This document shows positions 1 to 11,770 of a stretch of 64,000 bases of DNA, one piece after another. This stretch comes from Zeus faber. Its lineage: Eukaryota > Chordata > Actinopteri > Zeiformes > Zeidae. Each line of letters starts with the position of its first letter. Within the stretch, counting starts at the first letter, position 1. Location of the stretch: NCBI GenBank assembly GCA_960531495.1, contig OY482851.1, positions 23,243,533-23,307,532 of the forward strand. The letters are read 5' to 3'. A model generated the notes under the pieces. The model ran no database searches and was not told where the DNA came from. It saw only the letters and a list, made by a program, of their open reading frames with translations. Position numbers and translations under genes: made by a program.

Positions 1-518
1 GCTTGTATGTCTCTTCATTTTACAACTTTGATAAACGGACAGAATTGTGAAGCTAAATAAAATAAAATTATCAGCAAAAGTGTTGTCATCAGCAGCCTAA
101 CCTCAAACTATTTAAAATAAAGCGAAATTTAAAAAGGGTGGGTGTGCAAAAGGATGATATTGAAGGATGATTTTTTTATAATGTCCACGGTAAAATATGA
201 CTTATGGCAATAAAAAAAAGTGCCCATTAAGGTTCTTCTCATACGGGCATAGTTTATTAGTTTTTTTAATAGAGCCTTTATTTGGTTATAAACTAACGCG
301 TTATCCTTTGTCCGACAACAAATGTAAGCAAAGAGTATTTACAAGAGGCGGCGACATCTCAGGTGAGGGTTTAGAATTCTTGTAAATAAACACTACAGAA
401 GCTTAATGCGAGCCATTTAGACACGTTCTGGTTTCATTTGTGTATTGAAAGGAATGAGATTTTTTTTTAAATGCCTTTTCCTCAATGCTTTGACTTTGGT
501 GTCGCCCCGTCCCGCCAG
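1..518 (+). other. kctd9: kctd9 last intron (3' part)
   Basis: AT-rich sequence upstream of the kctd9 terminal exon. It ends in a pyrimidine-rich acceptor (CCCGTCCCGCCAG) at 518. I see no pentapeptide-repeat exon in it, so the preceding kctd9 exons lie left of the window. Confidence 0.6.
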
Positions 519-635
519 AACTGCGACCTGTCCGGCTGTGACCTGCAGGAAGCCAATCTGAGAGGCTCCAACGTGAAGGGAGCCATATTCGAAGAGATGC
601 TGACTCCTCTGCACATGTCACAAAGTGTCAGATAA
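519..635 (+). CDS. kctd9: KCTD9, last coding exon (partial gene)
   Basis: This is the terminal coding exon of the BTB/POZ potassium-channel-tetramerisation-domain protein 9. It encodes 38 residues from NCDLSGCDLQEANLRG to the terminus LHMSQSVR, then TAA at 633-635. The first half shows the A/C-D/N-L-x-x pentapeptide-repeat rhythm that forms the right-handed beta-helix of KCTD9, and the LTPLHMSQSVR ending is the family C-terminus as I know it. KCTD9 is a substrate adaptor of CUL3 ubiquitin ligases; its BTB domain would be encoded left of the window. The exon opens directly after a CAG acceptor at 516-518 and reads in phase 0. The next gene on the same strand is gnrh1, the same order as in human 8p21, which supports the identification. 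Confidence 0.9.
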   Translation, partial: NCDLSGCDLQEANLRGSNVKGAIFEEMLTPLHMSQSVR

Positions 636-2205
<1,570 letters not shown>

Positions 2206-2211
2206 AATAAA
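2206..2211 (+). terminator. kctd9: candidate poly(A) signal for kctd9
   Basis: AATAAA hexamer about 1.57 kb after the kctd9 stop and about 270 bp before the gnrh1 TATA box. Assigned by position only. Confidence 0.35.
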
Positions 2212-2480
2212 TTGTCGATGAAGACGATCATCTTTCGCAATGTTGTTTCCCTCCCCCCCATTATTACCAGACACAAATAACCAAGCTTTTAATTATTGAA
2301 CGTGAGCAAAACAAGTGACTGTTTTTCGCCGGCGAGGAGAAGCCTAAAACGCAAACTTGAGTATAATCTGTCTTTGAAAAGCTCAGTGGGTTGCCACTAG
2401 ATACACTTTGAGAGGCGATAAACAGCACTTTGTGACCCCATGCAGAGAAGCCCTGGGCTGAGATGGAGGCGTGTACAGTA

Positions 2481-2488
2481 TATAAAAA
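2481..2488 (+). promoter_or_regulatory. gnrh1: gnrh1 TATA box
   Basis: TATAAAAA lies about 30 bp upstream of a short untranslated first exon (about 2510-2559) that ends at a GTAAGAAT donor (2560). Teleost gnrh1 genes normally have a TATA box and a non-coding first exon, so the promoter layout is preserved although the coding part is damaged. Confidence 0.6.
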
Positions 2489-2635
2489 GCCTCTAAAAAC
2501 CAAGCGCAGCCACATTCACACAGCAGCTCGGATGAGAGCAGATCTGAGAAGCCACGAAAGTAAGAATGTGTACGATTTTTATGATGAGCGTGGTCCTATT
2601 TGGCTCACTGACGCGCACACCGCTTTGGTTTTCAG

Positions 2636-3190
2636 AAGGGACAGGAACTGCTTTGTCGTGTGTCTGCTGCTTTTGGGGACTTTTGCGGCGCAGGTCTGTG
2701 GTCAGCACTGGTCCTACGGCCTGAGCCCCCGGGGGAAAGAGGCAGCTGGAGCTGGAGCCACTCTCCCAACCTCTGGACGATGTAAGAAGCCACTGGTCCT
2801 CCTCTTTATTTGATCCCTCACCCTCTACTAATACACACTTTTACCATATGAAGTTTATTCCAGCAGATAGTAAAGCAAGCCGGGAAAATAGAGACGCCCG
2901 GTCGTGTTCTGGGCTGCACCAAAGGCTCGCCTACGCCAAACATTACAAGATGAGGGTGCTACTGGTAATTATTATTATTATTATGGTAATTCTGTGTTAA
3001 GTTCACTGTGTGCTCAAATGTGATGGTTTTTCATTGTCATTCTTAAATTGTGCAGTTGCTCATTATTAACATTATTATGTATAATCATTTGGTACAATTG
3101 AAATTGTCTTATTTGAATTGTTAAATTCTCTTTTAGGGCAGCGTCATCGCCAGAGAAAAGGAACACAACGTATTAGGAAACGGTTGCTAA
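2636..3190 (+). pseudogene. gnrh1: gonadotropin-releasing hormone 1 precursor, damaged
   Basis: The four-exon gnrh1 layout is visible. Exon 1 is untranslated, exon 2 is 2636-2781, exon 3 is 2864-2964 and exon 4 is 3137-3190 with TAA at 3188. Exon 2 has a hydrophobic signal peptide (FVVCLLLLGTFAAQVCG) followed by QHWSYGLSP, the start of the seabream/mammal-type GnRH decapeptide. Three lesions are seen. No ATG occurs in exon 2; AGG stands where a start would be expected (2637-2639). One extra C or G in the CCCCCGGGGG run (2726-2735) turns the expected P-G-G-K-R into P-R-G-K-E, removing both the amidation glycine and the dibasic site. In exon 3 the GAP residues QIVKQAGKIETPGRVLGC are in the corrected frame but LAYAKHYKMRVLL is one base off, so 1 nt is missing near 2920-2930. 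The two indels cancel, leaving an open frame to the native stop. GnRH1 normally drives pituitary gonadotropin release. An assembly error at the homopolymer is the main alternative for the first indel. Confidence 0.8.
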
Positions 3191-3199
3191 GTCCCCCAA

Positions 3200-3205
3200 A
3201 ATAAA
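3200..3205 (+). terminator. gnrh1: gnrh1 poly(A) signal
   Basis: AATAAA ten bases after the stop codon of gnrh1 exon 4. Teleost gnrh1 has a short 3' UTR, so the position is natural. Confidence 0.6.
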
Positions 3206-6200
3206 GTATTAATGAAGCACACGGATCATTCTAAGGATTTTTTGACACTCAAGCTGTGATTATTTTCCTCGATTTCTCCAACATCCTCTAACCACCTCAT
3301 CATGTCACATACAACAGTTTATTATTATTATTATTTTTTTTTTTGGTACAATTGTACCCATTCAATTTTTTTGAATGGGTACAATGATTCTAACAAGAGA
3401 CTTTTTCAGAAGATATTCTATGTTATATATATTATATATTTTAGGCTGCCGATACACACAACCAGCCTTACCCAGTATATTTCACCTGTCCATCGTTCAG
3501 GGCTTCCTAACTGAAACACCAGAGGGCGCTAGATAAGTTCGTTGAGTTTTCCAGTTTGAAAAATGTTAGATTAGGGAGTTCATTTCAAAGATGTTTTTAT
3601 TTATTTATTTATTTATTTTTGTTAAACTGCCTCAACAACTAACTGGATCACATTTATATGAATATGAACTGATATGCACTTAACAGTATTTGTTATTCGA
3701 AGGGCCGCAGCATGTTTGCCCGCCCCTGGCTGTACAAACATTTTCAGATTGCAAAAGTGATTCTTTATGGCTGGATCAGCGATATTTAATTATTCAATTA
3801 AGTGGAACATGCGTATGTTTGCCGATTCAAACAAATCGAAGAAACGCAGCGAAATGAATTCATCACGGAAATGTGACAGTGAACTAACAATCTCCTGTTG
3901 ACCGCTGAGCGCTCCCAACGTGTCCTTATCTCGAATGGAAAGTGTATTACGAAATATTTCAATCTGTCATTTGACTGGGCGGGTGCTTGGCAAACACCGG
4001 ACGGATAATCACGTCCCCGTTGCCCCTCGTCTCGTCGAGACCACAGCCCCGTCCATTGAACATGCCCCGCGGGCCATATGGATGAGGTATTGTCCTTTAT
4101 TGAAAACCGATTTGATAAGGATTAAATATGTGACACTCGACTGCACCGCAGGACATAAAATATTTGCACAAGTTAAACGCGGGCGTGAGCAATAAGTCTG
4201 ATCCGCGGTGGCCTTTTGCCTTTTGATATCAAACCGAAGGGCCATAAAAACACGATAATTTACGATTGTCCTCCAAAGTGGGAACATCAAAGTGCCTCCA
4301 TCTGCATCATTAAGGTGTATATTAAAGCCGAGGACGGTGTATCAGCCTGTCGGAGACGGGGACCCTGCTGGGCCCGACCACCAGCAGAAGCTGACGGGCC
4401 CACCAGGCCGCCTCTAATTGGTCTCGGCGAGACCGCTCTCCGAGCAGATGGATGAATAAAATATAAAAAAAAAAAAGTTGGGAAGAGAAGTCCCTCAGCC
4501 GCATTTAGACAGAAAGAACCGCAGCACGCTGGGACAGTCGAGGCAGCAAGTTGGGTTAAAGGCTGTCCAAGCAGGGGCTCTGTGAATTTACTTGGGGTCG
4601 GAATAAATATCTGATCCACGAGCTACATTTAGTTGTGTTTTTCTTCATATACTGTAAGTCCTATAATCAAGAGCGTTAGATCTTCTGTAATATGCTATAA
4701 TTGATCTGATCGGTCTTCTCTGGCCCTTTAGATGAGATAAGATAACCCAAGTATCCATTTATGGATGTTTTTCTTGCATACTTTCACTTTTTCCATTTGC
4801 AATATACCCATTCCAAGCTGGGGCTAGAGTGCTTATTAAACACAGTCATGATAAAGGCTTGATGTACAAAGTATGCTTTTCTTTTGAGCCGGTGCAATTG
4901 GTTACGAATAACATCCCTGAACTTTCTTCTGGCGCTGCTCGTGGAACCGGGGCCGAGATCCCCGATTACCCAAACATACTCACGGACATGAAGAGTGTGT
5001 CGGCCGCGCTGCAGTCCTTCGGCTGGGACGCCGGCGCTCCGCCAGAGGGTTTGATAACGTGCCTTTAATCGCTGGTGCTCCTCATTCTCAAGGAAACCCA
5101 TTGAAACCCCCCGAGGAAGCTGTAACCAGGCAACTAGGGGAGCGGGAAGCGGACAACCACTAACTGTGATCAGAGCAGATGGGAGGTCAGACACAGAGGC
5201 CATATCCCAAGTTGAACTGTAGGAGATTGAATCTGTCCGTCCGTCTGTCTGTCTTGTCTGTCTCTATTACTCTCCATGAAATTCATATAATGTCGCACCT
5301 TTAATTTGTACGTGTCAGGTCCCAGATTGCAATTTTTCTGTGGAGAGTGAATGTACGCATGCAAATGAAAGTGCAAGCTAAGTGCAAGCTAAGACAAATA
5401 CGATCCTGAGGGAGCACCGGCTGACACCAATCAGGGGTTCTGCTATTCCCGGCTGCCATGTCTGCTCGTGTTACGCAAGGCAGAAAATGTGTGTGTCTGA
5501 ATGTGTGTGTGTGTGTGTGTGCGTGCGCACGCATTTGAGTGCATGTGCAGTGGTAATCCTCCAGACGATGTATAGTAAAAATAAGATCACATTTCACAGC
5601 AATATGTACAGTATAGGTGATGGTGAAGATTCCGTTATAAAAGCACAAGCACAGGCAACACATAGGATTTCATTTTGGAATACCAAACACATTTTATGTT
5701 CTCTGTGAGGCCAAAACGGTTTAATGGAACCTGTGGGAGCTGACTATTTCGGTACCAGGCGTCTGATTTCAAGCACAATCACACGGGCAATTTGATCGAA
5801 TCAAAGCAGGAACTCAGAAAAAGCAACGCCATATGTCTATGTGTCTGTCCGCAAGGTGAGTCACCTCCATGTTTCAATCCATTCTCATACATGTACGGGT
5901 GTGTAATGCCAGGATTAGAATTCCACAGGCGGTGGACCAACTGTCTCTGACCTTTTTTTATCTGTCCTCTGCCCCCTTTAGGAAAATTAAACAATATTGT
6001 TTTCTCTTCTCAAATCGCCAGCGATGCACAAATGCCAGCCCAATACGAAGTTTTTTTACGCCTGGCTTGAGGTCTCTACTGACCTGTTGAAATGGAAACA
6101 TGATTTCAAACATGATACTATGTCGATGGGTAGGAGATATTATTATTAGAATCAATAGAATATCTCACACAAACAAATCTCTCTCCCAGCTGACAACCAA

Positions 6201-8460
6201 GATGCCTGTCATTGACATCGGCCAGGCTGCCTTTGGACAAAATATTGGCAGGTTTGCACAGGATATTAGTCACGAGGTGTTTGTTGAGATTAATAAAAAA
6301 ATCTTAATAAAAAACTGTTTTTTTTTTCTCTGTTTCCTTTGGTGTTAAATGCCCAATCTACTGATCTCCACTCTGTTTTCTTTATACATGACATTTGTTT
6401 TCACATTGGATTTAACTGGCGGTGCAGACGTGTTCTCAGGTGATTCCCGGGAACGGACCAAGAACCATTGCACTGCACTAGACCTCTAGCCTTGCCAGAA
6501 ATGGAATGACAGATTTTGAAATATTGTGTATATGAAAGGCGGCACACAACAGTGTTCCCATACTTGTATTACACCCGTAATATATTGAGGTCACTAATAT
6601 ATATATATATACCTCAGAGTCAGCTCATGTTTGGATGCGCTTTGATACGTGTACCTCTGATGAATGGGCACCAGGCATGAGGGGAACGTCACCTCTTGCT
6701 GGATGGATGAATTGACAGACCAACTGAAAGTGATGTGAGTATAAATAGTTCATGATGGGGTTGGTGGGAGGTGAATTTTGGTTGAATGACAATCATAATC
6801 CTAAAGTGTATCATCATATTATTCCAATTAGTAATTGCGATAATGCTGAAGCCTTAAGGCCGCTTCTCACCAAATGCATAATTGCATCCGAACAGTCGGA
6901 TCCTCCCCCTAGTGGCTGTCGGCTGAATCACAATCACAACAGTACAACAGCGAGTAGTTTGATCTGCTGAACATTTACCATTTGACATGAATGAGAATTT
7001 ACCCCCCCACACCCGCATAATGACATCCAAGGTTGTCGTTAGCATCATTATTTTATATTTGTGACTTATTTGCTTAGTTTTAAGCCCAGTTCCAACTACT
7101 ATCTGAACTTGTCGCACAAGTTGAAAAATTTGAATGCACCCCAGAGGCAGAAATACCGCACCACAGGGCGTCACGTCTTTTTGCGTGCGGAGTCGGCCTC
7201 GTTAGTTGTATTCGGTGTGAAGCAAGCTATAGAATATTGCAGCCAAAGAAGAAGAACCTTCCTGGGTTTGCACCATTATCATCGAATGAAGCAATCATCT
7301 TTGAGATGTATGGACTGAGAAAAGAACTTGTACCAGAAAGTATCAAGAATGTGTCAATAATATCGACATGTTGTGGCAGCCACTCCAGGGTTAAATACTT
7401 TGTTTAATTTGATTCAAAACTGCAAGTTACTTACAATACATTTTAAAGACAACAATATATACCGGTAATGCTACATACATATAGTATTGCAATCGTGTGT
7501 TATGCATACACAAATAAGCAGTAGATTATACAGGGGAAGAGCCCTGAACTGACAACGATCTTTACTGCCTGTTGCATTTTGTTTTATGGCACTTGATATA
7601 TGATTGTTTCATGGCACATTTTATTACAAATACATCCTGGCACACTGCAATATATCGGAGCGCACACCTTGCTGAACAGCGTGGAGAGAAGGTTTACAAT
7701 CACATCCCGAGTCAAGGTTCTCAAAAACATCTCATGGGAGTATTTTTAAGAAACTTTAATAACATCACGAGGACTTTGAGGATGTATAAACATATTAAAT
7801 GCCCAGAAGCAGCATTCAATGCTCTAATGCACTCGCCATCAGATTTGCAATTAGGTTCTGTCTACGGATAATCATTAACACATTATGGTTCACAATCCCT
7901 TAACAAATGCTTATGTTTTCACTGGTGCGATTAACATACAATAGTGAATTCTAGAGTTAACATAAGTTACATTTGCAGTGACTCCTTCATCTCAATACCA
8001 TTTGTGTGGTACAGTAACATTACTAATAATAAACTGGTTAGGCCTAGGTCCTATGCTTTTGGTAAAAAACAAAACAAAACAAAAAAAAAACAGAGCACGT
8101 AACAAATGATGTATTAAATAGCATCCGATGTTGTGTTTACATTTATATGAGTCCATATCTTTTGAATTGAACTTCAGAGACCATACATTAGAAGTGCTTT
8201 TATGAATTGTCTTAATTTATCCTACAACACTGGCACTAAACAACCTTTGTACTGTCATTCAGCTACGTATCTACTTCCTCTTACAAGTCAAACCGTATTG
8301 AAAAGAGGGCATGGCGTCGTGCCAGTTAAGTGTTTTTAGTCTTCCGTCGGCTAAATCATTCCAGGTGTGTTACTTTGTGAAAGTCATCCTGTCGTTAGCG
8401 CGTGACGTCACACAATGGATGGCCAACGCTATGATGGCTTTCTCGCTGAAAGGCCATAAT
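3206..8460. other. intergenic region gnrh1-npy8r
   Basis: No gene is recognised in these 5.2 kb. Visible items are a CTCF-like motif at 3516-3530, a short ATTT repeat near 3597-3620, a short GT run at 5503-5522, a short AT run near 6598-6612, and a non-coding stretch at 4900-5070 with no recognisable protein. The stretch 6860-7270 has the look of a decayed non-autonomous transposon, but I could not define its ends. Confidence 0.5.
3516..3530 (+). promoter_or_regulatory. CTCF-like motif
   Basis: ACACCAGAGGGCGCT closely matches the CTCF core consensus (CCACCAGGGGGCGC, with A for G inside the G run). It lies about 300 bp after the gnrh1 poly(A) signal. Motif match only; no binding evidence. Confidence 0.45.
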
Positions 8461-9558
8461 TTAGGAATTCACACTAATAGATCCTTTGCTCAATATTGAC
8501 CCTTTGGTGACCTCTGTGCTCACCACGGAGAGCGGGAAGCTCTCGTACCTCTCCACTGTCCCCCAGCAGTGACAGCGCAGAAGAGTGGCCTTGAGCTGCT
8601 TCTGGAAGTTGTTGTTCAGGAAGCCGTATATGATGGGATTGACACACGTGGAGGCCATGGCTGTGAGGTGGCAGACGGAGAAGATGGCGTCGTGCTGGCA
8701 GGAGGGGATGACCTCGTGGTTCCAGTCGAACACGGTGTTGAAGACGTTGAGCGGGAGCCAGCAGAGGGCAAACACGGCCACGATGGAGCCCAACATGGCG
8801 TTGATCCTCTTTGAACCCTTGGTCTTGTTGTCTCTGGAGTCCCTCGCCCGGTCCACCATATCCCTCCTCCTCTGCAGGCGCAGGAAGATGCGCAGGTAGC
8901 AGACCAAGATGAGGACCAGCGGGAAGAAGTACTGAAAGACCAGCAGCGAGGTGGTGTAGGCCAGCCGGTTGCCATCAGACGGCCAGCGCTCCATGCAGAC
9001 CAAGTGGTCGCTGAAGGGGAAAGGGACAGTCATGTTGTGGAAAGGCAGGTTAGTGAGGACGCTGAAGGAGAGGAAGGGCAGAGACATCAAGCAGGCCACC
9101 ACCCAGGTGACACCCACCGCCAGGTAGGACTGGCTCACCATGGGCTTCCACCCCGTCGGGTGGATGATGAGCTGGTAGCGCTCCAATGCAATAAGGACCA
9201 GGGAGAAGATGGAGACGGTCACCGAAACACACTGCACAAAGGGGGTGATCTTACAGAGCGCTTCTCCCAAGATCCAGTGGTCCATCAAGGTGTAGATGAT
9301 AGTGACGGGCAGACACACGATGCACATGAGGATGTCGGAGCAGGAGAGGTTGGCGATGAAGATGTTGGTGACGTTGCGCATCTCCTTCTGCCGCACAATG
9401 ACGAACACAAGGGAGGCATTGCCAATGACCCCCACAGCGATCAATGCGCTGTAGGCGACGATGAGGAAGGTGGTGCCACTCACCGAGGGTTGGCACATCT
9501 CTGACGTGAAGTCCCATGTTAACTCCTCACTGTGGTTGATTTTGCGGTGGAACTCCAT
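8461..9558 (-). CDS. npy8r: neuropeptide Y receptor, Y1/Y4/Y8 group (probably Y8)
   Basis: A 365-residue class A GPCR encoded by one exon. Seven hydrophobic segments are visible. The N-terminus carries a sequon (NHS). TM1 has GNASL, TM2 has LSCSD, the conserved TM3-ECL2 cysteines are in ALCKI and LVCME, TM3 ends in ERY, TM6 has [12 protein letters not shown] and TM7 ends [13 protein letters not shown] pair suitable for palmitoylation lies in the tail, which ends with a [13 protein letters not shown] stretch typical of the Y1 subfamily. Such receptors bind NPY, PYY or PP and couple to Gi at the plasma membrane. I chose the ATG at 9558 because the frame extends upstream only to a GTG. Assignment to Y8 and not Y4 rests on the neighbourhood: kctd9/gnrh1 is a human-8p21-type block and Y8 is the receptor expected there. 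The a/b copy cannot be told. Confidence 0.85.
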   Translation of the reverse strand: MEFHRKINHSEELTWDFTSEMCQPSVSGTTFLIVAYSALIAVGVIGNASLVFVIVRQKEMRNVTNIFIANLSCSDILMCIVCLPVTIIYTLMDHWILGEALCKITPFVQCVSVTVSIFSLVLIALERYQLIIHPTGWKPMVSQSYLAVGVTWVVACLMSLPFLSFSVLTNLPFHNMTVPFPFSDHLVCMERWPSDGNRLAYTTSLLVFQYFFPLVLILVCYLRIFLRLQRRRDMVDRARDSRDNKTKGSKRINAMLGSIVAVFALCWLPLNVFNTVFDWNHEVIPSCQHDAIFSVCHLTAMASTCVNPIIYGFLNNNFQKQLKATLLRCHCWGTVERYESFPLSVVSTEVTKGSILSKGSISVNS

Positions 9559-9698
9559 GATCCCTTTGCTGGGTATTATTTCATAGGCTGCGATCTCGAT
9601 GTCCTGCACTTATTATTTCTTATGAACGTTGGCGTTCATCACAGGTTTTCATCATCTCTAATTGGGGCAGTTGTTATTGAAGTCTTCCATTTTTCTGC
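9559..9698 (-). other. npy8r: npy8r 5' UTR with three upstream ORFs
   Basis: A 3' splice site (TTCTTTCAG) reads into 9698 on the minus strand, so 9698-9559 is probably the leader part of the coding exon. It holds three short upstream ORFs, each closed before the main ATG: 9690-9658 (10 codons plus stop), 9655-9620 (11 codons plus stop) and 9639-9613 (8 codons plus stop). Such a leader would be expected to lower translation of the receptor. Confidence 0.5.
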
Positions 9699-11413
9699 CT
9701 GAAAGAATGAAGTACAAGGGAATTCAGAAAATGTTGCTGTCATGCAAATGGATGCACATTTTTATGACATGTCTTTATGCATTAAACATTACCATTGAGG
9801 ATTCATGAAACCTGCAGGAGGCATTTAATTGTCCCTTACATCAGGTCCAAATAATAGCAATAAAAAAAACAATTTTCCTCATTGCTTCCAAGAAGTGAAT
9901 ATACCACATCTTGATAACTCAGCAACTGTGTACCTCGATAAATTTCTAATTCATGCAGCACTTGTCCTGTATTCCGATATTATCGGTTTAATCTTGAGAT
10001 ATTTTCAGTGGCACTACAGCAGCTGTGCAAACACTGTCAGTGGAATCTGGCAAAAGAGGGAATAATGAAGATAATAATTAATCTTAGCAGGCATATACAG
10101 TATCATGAGGTCCTGAGAGCAAAAAAAAAAACATTCAAAATGTTTTGAATATGAGCTGAAGCAACAAATGATTCTGTGATGGCACATCATTAAGAAAACA
10201 GCACAGATCAAGACTTTGTGGAATCATTATAATAGCATGATGAAATAAATTTCCTCTCAGCATTGATGACTACTCATTTCAGATACAATCGCTCCTCTGG
10301 GTTTGTCCTCTCTCCTTATTAAATTTATTCATTTTCTTTCCTTCCTTCAACAAAAGATAGATTTAGGATATGGATTCTGGGGAAGATGTGGTCATAGAAC
10401 CAAAAAAATGAGTGCGCTGGAAAGCGGAAACACTATTTATTTAAACTTAGCCTCTGGAAATCAGCAAAGTGTGTGTAGGTATGAAGACTGTGTGTTGTGT
10501 GTGTACGTGCTTGTGTGTATGCCATGCACCTGTGTATACAGGTATATATTCACATTAGTGTGTGTAGCAATAAAACCAGCACTTATCAAGCAGGATACTC
10601 TGCCCAGGGCTTAACAAACCAGAAATTAGATTTGTGTTCAGGGGATTGTGCTCCCAAAATGTAATTTGGGTTTGATTTATAACTTATGAATGCATAATTC
10701 TTAGTGGAAATGGTTGACATCAATTGCTTGGCAAAACACATTTAATGATTTGTTTATTCAAATATGAAGTGATTAAAAATTTCCTTTGGCCCGATATTGC
10801 GGTATTATAATCCTCTTTGGAGCATTTTTTCTAGATGTTAACCTATGGTATGTTATGTGACCTAAATGTAACATACCCACCAAGTCCACTTGATGCTGAT
10901 AATTTGTCTTGTAGTTTGGGAGGTTGATGGAAAATATCTCCGAATGCAGCAGAATAATTGATCTATCAGATCTAGCTCATCTGATAAAATTGTCATGATA
11001 TGTCCGAAAGATTTGCCCAAAAGCTCAAAAATCAAATAAGGACAAAACCATGAGAGGCTAATCTGCATTTTTTTAAACTTGGTAATATGTAACATATATG
11101 TACTTAATACTATGTAATATGTCCAAAATATGTCACAGGAAAGGCAATTTAGAGTCAGAATGGAAAACAAAGAATAAAATAAAATGGAAAAAATATATCA
11201 ACAGAACCTCTTGGTGGGTATTCCATGTGAGGTATACATATGTAAAAAAAACAACAATAAATAACAAAAAAAAAAAAATCCACGATTTCGGGCTGTTATA
11301 TATTAAAATAAATAATGATAAAAATGATGATGCTGATGATGGTGATGATGACGACGATGATAATAATAATAATAATGATGATGATGATGATGATGACGAA
11401 GACGACGACGACG

Positions 11414-11483
<70 letters not shown>

Positions 11484-11552
11484 CAACTATACATTTCCCA
11501 CCCTTTAGGATAATTATATATATTCAAAGAAATAAGAAGAATTTCAACATAC
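9699..11552 (-). other. putative npy8r 5' UTR intron
   Basis: AT-rich sequence with no recognisable exon, between the acceptor at 9699-9700 and a CAG/GTATGT donor at 11551-11552 read on the minus strand. It contains a TG-rich patch at 10468-10566. It includes most of the GAT/AAT microsatellite (11321-11486). Confidence 0.4.
11321..11486. repeat. compound (GAT)n/(AAT)n microsatellite
   Basis: A tract of ATG/GAT/GAC trinucleotides followed by about 70 bp of pure AAT repeats. Long Asp/Asn/Met or His/Tyr/Leu readings across it are artefacts of the repeat. Confidence 0.97.
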
Positions 11553-11770
11553 CTGAAAACCGGATTCAAAGTGTGAAAGTGCCCGATGCCTGGATCGGCG
11601 CGGTTGTCCGACACCCCAGCCCGGCGTGCACGCTGCTTCTGCAAGAGGTGAGGTTCCGCCGCCCGGACAGGTTGAGCGTGCGAGCCGCGCTCCCTACTCC
11701 GGCGTCTACTCAGACTGAGACTCGGACTCCGACTGGATCCACTCCGCTGTCCTCCGTGGAAAAAAAGGAA
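11553..11770 (-). other. npy8r: putative npy8r untranslated first exon
   Basis: A GC-rich block between AT-rich flanks. Read on the minus strand it ends in TTTTCAG followed by GTATGT, a strong donor. No recognised protein is encoded. Its position 2 kb upstream of npy8r on the same strand makes a 5' UTR exon the simplest reading. The 5' end is a guess. Confidence 0.35.

Noticed and set aside
4829-5068. Open frame with a GC-rich end as a possible exon between gnrh1 and npy8r.
   Set aside because: No known protein similarity, no matching splice pair and no partner exon.
6860-7270. Possible non-autonomous DNA transposon (MITE).
   Set aside because: I could not find convincing terminal inverted repeats or target-site duplications by eye.
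9004-9504. A 166-codon open frame on the plus strand.
   Set aside because: It is antisense to the GPCR; its Asp/Gly/His-rich composition is a mirror of the receptor codons.
8461-9609. A longer 382-residue version of the NPY receptor.
   Set aside because: The extra 17 codons begin with GTG and lie in a leader with upstream ORFs. The ATG at 9558 is the natural start.
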